From NCBI GenBank assembly GCA_003527965.1, contig DPVY01000014.1:1-16215 (forward strand): DNA of 16,215 nt, written 5' to 3'. The notes under the pieces are model-generated. The model did not search any database and was not told the DNA's origin. It saw only the letters and a program-made list of their open reading frames with translations. Numbering within the stretch: position 1 is the stretch's first letter; each line of letters opens with the position of its first letter. Of this stretch, positions 7,579 through 14,009 are shown one piece after another. The position numbers and the translations under genes were made by a program. The stretch is from Fidelibacterota bacterium (GTDB lineage Bacteria; Fidelibacterota; UBA2242).

Positions 7579-8069
7579 CAAAGATTGATAAAGTAATTGA
7601 AGCCGAAGAAGCAATTCTTGATATTGCGAACGAATTAAAAAAAATAAAAGATTCAGCGAATTTATTAGATAGTGCTCAGCATCGTGTTGATGAGGTGATT
7701 AAAATAAGTGCTGTAATCATCGATAAAACTGAGAAATTCGTTAATAAGGAAACTGAAATTGTCAATAGAATTGGTGACTATGATATTCAGTCGGATATTC
7801 ATCTTGTATTAGAACAATTAAGCAGCATAAATGAAAATATTAAAATCTTGCTTAAAAATTCTGATGGATTACCAAATAAAATATCTGAAATAGCACTATC
7901 TGTTCAAAATTTACGGAATGATGTTATAAAAGGAATTGATAATATTGAAAAGACCCATACAGTGTTTTCAAAAAAAATACGATTAAGTAATAGCATCATA
8001 CTTTCAATAATAAGCATTAATTTGCTTCTGACAGTTTTTCTATTTTTAAAGCTATTTGCAATTTTATAA
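7575..8069 (+). CDS. Coiled-coil protein with C-terminal membrane anchor, partner of the nuclease-helicase
   Basis: This 164-aa protein shows a long, charged, heptad-rich helical region (about 1-135) rich in I, L, E, K and N, with few Pro or Gly. It ends in one hydrophobic segment (about 138-163, SNSIILSIISINLLLTVFLFLK), so it is predicted to be tail-anchored with most of the chain in the cytoplasm. There is no signal peptide and no enzymatic motif. Its ATG overlaps the helicase stop (ATGA) and is preceded by AAAGGAG (7561-7567), so it is co-translated with the helicase. A weak terminator follows the stop. I recognise no family. It may tether the helicase to the membrane, regulate it, or act as the membrane effector of a two-gene system (inference). 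Confidence 0.85.
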   Translation: MTKIDKVIEAEEAILDIANELKKIKDSANLLDSAQHRVDEVIKISAVIIDKTEKFVNKETEIVNRIGDYDIQSDIHLVLEQLSSINENIKILLKNSDGLPNKISEIALSVQNLRNDVIKGIDNIEKTHTVFSKKIRLSNSIILSIISINLLLTVFLFLKLFAIL

Positions 8070-8093
8070 GGTTGATTACAACCCGTTTTTATT
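8070..8093 (+). terminator. Short intrinsic terminator after the coiled-coil gene
   Basis: GGTTG (8070-8074) pairs with CAACC (8079-8083) around an ATTA loop and is followed by CG and TTTTTATTT (8086-8094). The 5-bp stem is short but the T tract is good, and it begins one base after the stop codon of the 164-aa gene. Confidence 0.55.
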
Positions 8094-8148
8094 TATAACG
8101 TCTTTTAAGTTCCGTATGAATTTTACTGAAATCAGGAAGAGGTTTTTG

Positions 8149-8244
8149 ATGTTTTTTCTCTGCATCACTCCATTTTCTCTTTTTTACTTACTTTATCAGA
8201 TTAAACCTGCCCAATTTCTGTCCACTTATAATCGATACTTTTAG
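8149..8244 (+). CDS. Possible 31-aa hydrophobic small protein
   Basis: The gap 8094-8355 holds no clear gene. One candidate is a 31-codon frame from ATG 8149, with an unusually good site AGGAAGAGG at 8134-8142. It encodes a hydrophobic peptide (MFFLCITPFSLFYLLYQ…) that could span a membrane. The frame is also open upstream to an ATG at 8056 inside the previous gene, which is less likely as a start. The run of T-rich codons would give hydrophobic residues by composition alone, so confidence is low. It could be a small toxin-like or accessory peptide of the island, or nothing. Confidence 0.18.
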   Translation: MFFLCITPFSLFYLLYQIKPAQFLSTYNRYF

Positions 8245-8355
8245 AAAACTTCAATTTTTGTCGATTATACAATAACAATCATTGCATTTCCGCTCATCAA
8301 ATATAGTACGCACGAAATCAATAATCCAATACTCCCCCACCCCATTTTCTTTTTC

Positions 8356-8406
8356 TTGCCTTTCCAAAAAACAGCAATTATATTATAGCCGACCGACCAG
8401 TCGGTC
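8356..8406 (+). promoter_or_regulatory. Promoter and palindromic TetR operator of the efflux operon
   Basis: GACCGAC (8391-8397) and GTCGGTC (8400-8406) form a perfect 7+7 inverted repeat with a 2-bp centre. It strongly resembles operators bound by TetR-family regulators and sits 22 bp before a TetR gene. Upstream, TTGCCT (8356-8361) and TATATT (8379-8384, 17-nt spacer) form a plausible promoter, which would place the transcription start at about the operator. Autorepression of the whole operon is the natural reading. The palindrome is seen directly and the regulator assignment is inferred. Confidence 0.72.
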
Positions 8407-8428
8407 ATAATTGATAAGGACAATATAA

Positions 8429-9064
8429 ATGGCGCCATTACCCAAAGATGAAGAAAAACGCAAACGCATCATCACCGCCGCTATCGAAGTCTTTGCTCAC
8501 GATGGAGTAAGCAACGGCAAAATCGCAAAAATAGCCGAGAAAGCCGGCGTCGGTAAAGGCACGGTCTATGAATATTTCTACAGTAAGAAAGATATCTTCG
8601 AAGCCGTATTCGAGAATTTTTTCGATCAAATGATGATTGGCTATTCACAGTTGATCGATGTGCCAATGGAACCGGTAAAAAAAATCGAATTAGTCATTGA
8701 CTACTCATACGATTACCTCGATCAACTTATAAAAGACGAGCACGGTCAGGATTGGATGATCTTTCTGGAAATATTCCTACAGGGTTTCCGGGACGAACTC
8801 AAAGGCGCCGGAAAAATATCTTTCAGCGCCGTATTACGTGAAATGTACGATATCTTAAAACCCCTTGTGGATGAAGGCATCGCCGCCGGTATCTTTAAGC
8901 CGCTCGATTCGGAGCATGTGACATTTATCCTTTTCGCTGCCCTGGATGGAATCGGTTTGCACTATTTCATTAATCGCGATCATTATGATAAAGAAAAATT
9001 AAAAACAATCACCAAAGATATTTTTCTGAACGGTTTACTCAAACCCAAAACCGAAGGAACATGA
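8429..9064 (+). CDS. TetR/AcrR-family transcriptional regulator
   Basis: This 211-aa protein has the classical TetR N-terminal helix-turn-helix (about 10-58): an RIITAAIEVFAHDGV helix, then IAKIAEKAGVGKGTVYEYFYSKKDIFEAVF. The rest (about 60-211) is the variable, all-helical ligand-binding and dimerisation part, with a C-terminal tetracyclin-repressor-like segment (GIGLHYFINR). It starts at ATG 8429 with AAGGA at 8416-8420. It lies 22 bp after a perfect palindrome and one base before the next gene, so it most likely represses its own operon and responds to the substrate or substrate-related stress of the RND exporter downstream. The ligand is unknown. Confidence 0.93.
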   Translation: MAPLPKDEEKRKRIITAAIEVFAHDGVSNGKIAKIAEKAGVGKGTVYEYFYSKKDIFEAVFENFFDQMMIGYSQLIDVPMEPVKKIELVIDYSYDYLDQLIKDEHGQDWMIFLEIFLQGFRDELKGAGKISFSAVLREMYDILKPLVDEGIAAGIFKPLDSEHVTFILFAALDGIGLHYFINRDHYDKEKLKTITKDIFLNGLLKPKTEGT

Positions 9065-9065
9065 C

Positions 9066-9809
9066 ATGAAACGCCTGTTACTGTTTTGTCTAATCATCAT
9101 GACATCCCTGACCGCTGCCGATCCTACCGGTCCTGAAATTCTGGATAAGATCATCGACCACATGAATCCCGAAAACGCCCAGGGCGTCATGGAGCAGACG
9201 ATTGTAACAACTTCCGGCAACAAACGGACTTTCAAATACGAAACCTACATGGGCAATCGCGGCGAGTCGTCACTCATGCGCTACTTGGAACCCTCCCGGG
9301 TCAGAGGCAACGCCCTGCTGATGACCGATTTTTCCGACAATATCTGGATGTATAACCGCCGCACCGGTCGAGTACGTAAACTGGCGTCACACGCCAAAAA
9401 ACAGAAGTTCGAGGGATCCGATTTCACTTATGAAGACATGGGTTCCGGGGACAGCTGGAAAACAGATTTTAAACCCTTATTAAAGGGCATTGAAAAAGTC
9501 GATAAAGTACGCTGCTTTAAACTGGAACTTCAGGCAAAATCGGAGGATGTTTCTTATAGTAAAATGATATGTTGGGTACGTGTCACTGATTTCTTCCCGA
9601 TTCAGATAGATTATTACGATGAAAAAAATGTTTTTACAAAAACCCTGTATCTTCAGGATATTCGCACTATTGAAGGTATCCTGACTCCCATGAAAATGGT
9701 GATGAGAAATAATCTCGACCTGACCGAAACCGTCATGGAATATGTTAATATTACTTATGATGTTGAATTTGATAAAGGCTTCTTCAGCGAGCGGAATTTG
9801 AAAAAATAG
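9066..9809 (+). CDS. LolA-like outer-membrane lipoprotein-sorting family protein
   Basis: This 247-aa protein begins with a signal peptide (MKRLLLFCLIIMTSLTAAD, cleavage probably after TAA or TA) and so acts in the periplasm. The mature part shows the COG2834 / LolA_like pattern: IL-DKIIDHM at the start, …SLMRYLEPSRVRGNALLM…, NIWMYNRRTGRVRKLASHAKKQKFEGSDFTYEDM split across strands, and a C-terminal EGILTPMKMVM region. Family members adopt a half-barrel that holds a lipid or acyl chain. Its start lies one base after the tetR stop, with AAGGA at 9054-9058. Such proteins commonly sit beside RND/MMPL exporters, where they may carry a hydrophobic substrate across the periplasm (inference). It is not the housekeeping LolA itself. 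Confidence 0.85.
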   Translation: MKRLLLFCLIIMTSLTAADPTGPEILDKIIDHMNPENAQGVMEQTIVTTSGNKRTFKYETYMGNRGESSLMRYLEPSRVRGNALLMTDFSDNIWMYNRRTGRVRKLASHAKKQKFEGSDFTYEDMGSGDSWKTDFKPLLKGIEKVDKVRCFKLELQAKSEDVSYSKMICWVRVTDFFPIQIDYYDEKNVFTKTLYLQDIRTIEGILTPMKMVMRNNLDLTETVMEYVNITYDVEFDKGFFSERNLKK

Positions 9810-9826
9810 ACCGAAATGAGACTCTT

Positions 9827-10987
9827 ATGAAACGACTACTTTTTTTGCTAATCATCAGCGCTTCACTTCTTGCCGGACCGGACTGGTTTGGCTATTATGA
9901 AGGCGAAGGGGATTATGGAAAGTTACCGGGCAAATCAATGTATTTCGGCTACAATAAGTTGCGTCTCGATATGGATACCAGCCCATCCGACAATATTCGG
10001 ATCAGCGCGGACCTGATTTATAAGGAGTATAACGGCCAGACAAATCTGAATTTTCTGGATTTTCTCGACCCCGGTTTTCGACCGGTTGTTCCAAATTCTG
10101 ATATGTCTGGTTGGGACACATTATCCTATATTCCTTACGCCCTCACGGATTCCCTGTTTATCGACAATATGTTCATGGAGTTTCACCACAAACTCTTTGA
10201 TCTTACTTTGGGCAAGCAGCAAATTTCACCGGGTGTTGGTTATGCCTGGAACCCGACAGATATTTTCAACCTGAAAGACCTCATGGACCCAACCTATGAA
10301 AACACCGGCATTTCAGCGATAAAACTATCCATTCCCCTGGGATACCGGACCACATTAAGCGGAATCCTGCAACTCCAAAATTCCCGGGATGAAACCGTGC
10401 AGTATTATCAGTTGAAAAGCGGGATTGGTCAGTTCGATCTCTCAGCCGTGTACAGCCGCAGCCAACTTACTCAAACCGGATTGTTTGCAACGACCGTTCA
10501 AACTCACGATCTCTACGGCATGAACCTGGAGGGTGAGCTTTTCGGAATAGGAGTCCACACTGAAACGGCGGTCCATCGTCTGGATTACAGCGATAATCTG
10601 AAATATGAGACTGTCGTCGGCATAAACTATACCTTTGAAAATTCACTTTATCTGCTAACTGAATATTACCACAGCGATCTTGGCGCTAAAGCGAATCAGA
10701 CCGCGTTTGATGATTACCTGATCTATTTTGCCGGTGAACGTAAAAGCCTGAATCAAAACTACCTGTTTGCTTTGGCAATGTATCCTATGGGCGATCTGCT
10801 GGATGTGAGTATTTTCGGCATCGCCAACCTGGATGATAAAAGCGCCGTCATCGCGCCGCAACTGATCTACCGGATTTTCCAGGATGTGGAATTGAGTGTA
10901 ATGGGCAACCTGTTCATCGGCAAAGATACCGATGAATTCGGCTATCAGGAGTTTGGCGGCAGGGTGCGCTTAAGAGCCTATTTTTAA
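9827..10987 (+). CDS. Putative outer-membrane beta-barrel protein
   Basis: This 386-aa protein has a signal peptide (MKRLLFLLIISASLLAG). The mature protein has no hydrophobic helix and shows many alternating amphipathic strands with turns rich in D, N and G, and ends in …RVRLRAYF. A terminal Phe after an alternating strand is the usual signal for outer-membrane barrel assembly. No catalytic motif is visible and I cannot assign a specific family; DUF1302- or porin-like proteins are possible. It starts 17 nt after the LolA-like gene, with only a weak TGAGA site, and precedes the RND gene by 39 nt, so it is probably the outer-membrane element of this export operon. Confidence 0.75.
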   Translation: MKRLLFLLIISASLLAGPDWFGYYEGEGDYGKLPGKSMYFGYNKLRLDMDTSPSDNIRISADLIYKEYNGQTNLNFLDFLDPGFRPVVPNSDMSGWDTLSYIPYALTDSLFIDNMFMEFHHKLFDLTLGKQQISPGVGYAWNPTDIFNLKDLMDPTYENTGISAIKLSIPLGYRTTLSGILQLQNSRDETVQYYQLKSGIGQFDLSAVYSRSQLTQTGLFATTVQTHDLYGMNLEGELFGIGVHTETAVHRLDYSDNLKYETVVGINYTFENSLYLLTEYYHSDLGAKANQTAFDDYLIYFAGERKSLNQNYLFALAMYPMGDLLDVSIFGIANLDDKSAVIAPQLIYRIFQDVELSVMGNLFIGKDTDEFGYQEFGGRVRLRAYF

Positions 10988-11026
10988 AATTGAAATAATC
11001 TACCCGATAAACAGAGGGAGCAGAAA

Positions 11027-13759
11027 ATGAGAGAGAAAATTCTACGTAAACTGGCTCAATTGCAGACCAACTATCCATGGAAAATGCTAATTCTCGTCAT
11101 AGCCGTAACTATTGTCTGTATCATATTAGCGAGTGGAATTCAAATAACGCCCAAATGGTCGGATATGCTCCCGAAAGGCGATAAGCGTACCGCTGAATTC
11201 GATCGTATTTTAGATGAATTTAACTCAGCATCAAGTATTGTTATTGTGGTACAGGGCGAAGAAGAAAAAATAAAAGCATTTGCGGATAATATTGCTCCAA
11301 AACTGCTGGTGCCCATCACAAACCCGAAGAATAAGACTGAAAAAAAGGTCTATGTACGCCGGGTGGATTACAAACAGGATGTGGATTTTATCCGCAATCA
11401 CGGTTTTGCGCTAATTAAGGAATCGGACTTAAAAAACATGCGGGATATATTCCAGGATCCAAACCTGGTGCCGTTACTGACGAATATCAATAACAGTTTT
11501 GAGAAAGAATATATAGAAACCGATAAGTCTCTGAGCAGCCGGGAAAAGGAAGACGGCGCCTACCGGTTTTTAAACGGAATTGAAAACTGGCTCGTAGTTA
11601 TGGAAAACTATCTGTCGGGAGAAGAACTGCCTCAAAGAGAAGTTTATTCGGCGGTAGACAAATTACTTGTGGGCGAACCCTATTTTATCTCATACGATAG
11701 GAAAGCCCTCATCCTGAATGTAATTCCGAATTTCAGCATGATGGAAGCCTTTTTAATGGTGGAAGGCACCGATGCGGTCCAGTCTGTAGTAACTGAAACT
11801 TTAAAAGATTTTCCCGGAGTGCAGGCGGGACTAACGGGAACTATCCCCATGGGGCGCGATGAGATGGTCTATGGAACGCAGGGTGTGGAATACACATCAA
11901 TAATTTCCATGATTGCCATCGGCGTCTTATTGATCCTTTCATTCCGCATGTGGGTAGCTCCCGTTCTGGCTTTGCTGAATTTATTAATCGGATTGATCTG
12001 GGCGGCAGGATTATCGGCAATACTTGTTCCGGTTTTAAACATAATGACTCTTATGTTTTTTGTCGTATTGATTGGGCTGGGGATTGACTTTTCGATTCAT
12101 ATTATTGCCGGTTTTACGGAAATGCGGGCTTTAGGTTATTCCATCGCAAAGGCTACCGAAGAATGCCTCCTGAAATCCGGTAAAGGCATAATGACCGGAG
12201 CGCTTACCACCGCCTGCGCCTTTTTCGCACTGATGATCGGTGAATCACGGGTAATGAGCGAAATGGGCTTGATTACCGGAATCGGCTTACTGGCGGTTGT
12301 GGCTGTGACATTTATACTTTTACCGACTTTGCTGGTACTGCGTGAGCGCCGCCGGGAAAAACAGACGGCTAAAAAGGGCATTGTGCGGCAGACAATACCC
12401 AGCGATATCTCCTTTGTTTTTCTGGGAAAAGCGGCTCTGTTTTTAAAAGAGCGGTACATGTTTACTTTACTGGGAGCAATTATGCTTACCGGGCTGCTAA
12501 CCTGGTCGGCAATAAATATTACCTTCAACTATAATTATATGGACGTCGAACCGGAGGGAATTCCTAGTATTGCGCTGCAGGATACCGTTCTGGACAAATT
12601 TGACCTTAGTATGGATTTCGCCTATCTCGTCGCCGAAAGCGTGGAGGAGTCGCGACGGCTGACTGATGTTGTCCGGGACTATTCTTCCGTGGCGGTAGTG
12701 GAAGGTATTTCACTCTATCTGCCGTCGCCGGAGGAGCAGGCAAAAAGGCGCCCTCACATAGAGGAAATTCGGCGGCTGATATCAGTCGTCGATTGTCAGC
12801 CGCTGCTTTCGGAAAATATGTTTGACGCCTTAAAACAAGAATTGAATCGGTTAAAAATGAACATCATCGAGCTGCAGGATTTGGCGTTTACCGGCGGTCA
12901 GGACAAAATAGATAAAAAATGCGGGGAAATTGTCGGGTACGCCGAAAGCGAAAATAATACTGTTTTCAGCAGGCTGGAATCGATTCTAAATCGTAGAGAT
13001 AAAAATATTCTGTTGAGAGCGGATTCTTTCCAGAAGGATTATTTTCACTATTTCAAAGATAATGTTCTGCAAATGGCGAATACCGATCCGATTTTCCTGG
13101 AAAATTTACCGGTGTCCATTGTTGACCGGTATGCCAATAAAGACCGCAATCTTTTCCTGATAACGGTGCTGCCCGCTGACAATATCTGGCAGGATGCTCT
13201 TTTGCTTTACCGCCTTACCGATGATCTGGCGGAAATAAGTGAACGCGCCACCGGTTTCCCGCCTGTCTTCCGGGCCCTGATTGACGTCATCGGCAGGGAT
13301 GGGCGCAACGCCGCGATTTTGACAATATTCGTGGTTTTTGTACTGTTATTGATTGATTTCCGGAATGTGAGGCACGCTCTCATAGCAATGATCCCTCTTA
13401 TGGCGGGAATGGTCTGGATGGTGGGAATCCTGCATTTAATCGGCAGACAGTTGGACGTCGTAAATGTAATGGCGATACCGTTGATAATCGGCATCGGCAT
13501 AGATGACGGCGTCCACATCATTCATCGCTGGCGCAGAGAGGGACGCGGCTCCGTCAAGACTGTCTTTGCAAGCACGGGAAAAGCCATTTTGCTTACCTCA
13601 CTGACGACAATGCTGGCGTTCGGGTCGCTGATGTTTTCTCTCTGGCGGGGATATGGGAGTCTGGGAACCGCGCTCTTAATCGGGGTAGGCGCCTGCTTCA
13701 TCACCACCGTATTTATTCTTCCCGGGATTATCGGGTGGATCGAACGGAAAAGAAAATAG
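11027..13759 (+). CDS. RND-superfamily (MMPL / HpnN-like, COG1033) exporter
   Basis: This 910-aa inner-membrane protein has the duplicated RND layout. TM1 lies at about 19-39, followed by a periplasmic loop to about 285, and a cluster of TM helices (about 288-440) with GLGIDFSIHI (D354). A cytoplasmic linker follows, then TM7 (about 482-502), a second periplasmic loop to about 760 and a second cluster (about 765-905) with IGIGIDDGVHI (D826, D827). The acidic residues in the TM4-like and TM10-like helices fit proton coupling. At 910 aa it is shorter than AcrB-type pumps and resembles the COG1033/MMPL group that moves lipids, hopanoids or other hydrophobic compounds. GGGAG (11016-11020) precedes ATG 11027. 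With the TetR, LolA-like and barrel genes it forms one operon. No adaptor (membrane-fusion) gene is present. The substrate is unknown. Confidence 0.9.
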   Translation: MREKILRKLAQLQTNYPWKMLILVIAVTIVCIILASGIQITPKWSDMLPKGDKRTAEFDRILDEFNSASSIVIVVQGEEEKIKAFADNIAPKLLVPITNPKNKTEKKVYVRRVDYKQDVDFIRNHGFALIKESDLKNMRDIFQDPNLVPLLTNINNSFEKEYIETDKSLSSREKEDGAYRFLNGIENWLVVMENYLSGEELPQREVYSAVDKLLVGEPYFISYDRKALILNVIPNFSMMEAFLMVEGTDAVQSVVTETLKDFPGVQAGLTGTIPMGRDEMVYGTQGVEYTSIISMIAIGVLLILSFRMWVAPVLALLNLLIGLIWAAGLSAILVPVLNIMTLMFFVVLIGLGIDFSIHIIAGFTEMRALGYSIAKATEECLLKSGKGIMTGALTTACAFFALMIGESRVMSEMGLITGIGLLAVVAVTFILLPTLLVLRERRREKQTAKKGIVRQTIPSDISFVFLGKAALFLKERYMFTLLGAIMLTGLLTWSAINITFNYNYMDVEPEGIPSIALQDTVLDKFDLSMDFAYLVAESVEESRRLTDVVRDYSSVAVVEGISLYLPSPEEQAKRRPHIEEIRRLISVVDCQPLLSENMFDALKQELNRLKMNIIELQDLAFTGGQDKIDKKCGEIVGYAESENNTVFSRLESILNRRDKNILLRADSFQKDYFHYFKDNVLQMANTDPIFLENLPVSIVDRYANKDRNLFLITVLPADNIWQDALLLYRLTDDLAEISERATGFPPVFRALIDVIGRDGRNAAILTIFVVFVLLLIDFRNVRHALIAMIPLMAGMVWMVGILHLIGRQLDVVNVMAIPLIIGIGIDDGVHIIHRWRREGRGSVKTVFASTGKAILLTSLTTMLAFGSLMFSLWRGYGSLGTALLIGVGACFITTVFILPGIIGWIERKRK

Positions 13760-13779
13760 AATTTCAAATTTCAAAGTAC

Positions 13780-13826
13780 TTGACATGCTTAAATGTAGTC
13801 GATAAACTCCGTCGTAAATACGGAGT
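13780..13826 (+). promoter_or_regulatory. Promoter with overlapping inverted repeat for the RecQ-PRTase locus
   Basis: TTGACA (13780-13785, perfect -35) and TAAACT (13803-13808, four of six) are 17 nt apart. An inverted repeat with 7-bp arms, ACTCCGT (13806-13812) and ACGGAGT (13820-13826), overlaps the -10 and start region, an ideal operator position. It is not followed by a T tract, so it is not a typical terminator. Expression would give a leader of about 195 nt. A second possible -10, TATAAT, lies at 13923-13928, with no good -35. Nothing else is evident in 13760-14009 except the six-codon frame noted separately. Confidence 0.45.
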
Positions 13827-13983
13827 AAATTTAAGGTGATTTTTCAGAATGCTATATGGATTAAATCTACTCAACATATGATCTATAACCCGTCTAATTT
13901 CTTTGAGACAAAAGAAATGTTCTATAATTTAACTTTATGTTTACAATCATAGTATGCAACCTTCCCACAATAGGACAAAACTT

Positions 13984-14004
13984 ATGAAAATTGCTTTAAA
14001 GTAA
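13984..14004 (+). other. Six-codon minigene just before the RecQ-PRTase start
   Basis: AGGA (13972-13975) stands 8 nt before an ATG that encodes MKIALK and a TAA stop (14002-14004). The recQ-PRTase ATG follows 5 nt later and has only a weak site of its own. Ribosomes ending on the minigene could reinitiate on the helicase gene. This may be coincidence. Confidence 0.2.
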
Positions 14005-14009
14005 GAAAT

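Noticed and set aside
8056..8148. Upstream extension of the 31-aa hydrophobic frame to ATG 8056
   Set aside because: That start overlaps the end of the 164-aa gene and runs through its terminator; only the ATG 8149 version has a good ribosome site.
3430..8370. CRISPR array or transposon ends flanking the AT-rich island
   Set aside because: I saw no regularly spaced repeats, no transposase or integrase frame and no matching terminal repeats or target duplications.
13879..13953. 24-codon frame beginning ATGATCTATAACCCG
   Set aside because: No ribosome site, no similarity, and within the expected length of chance frames.
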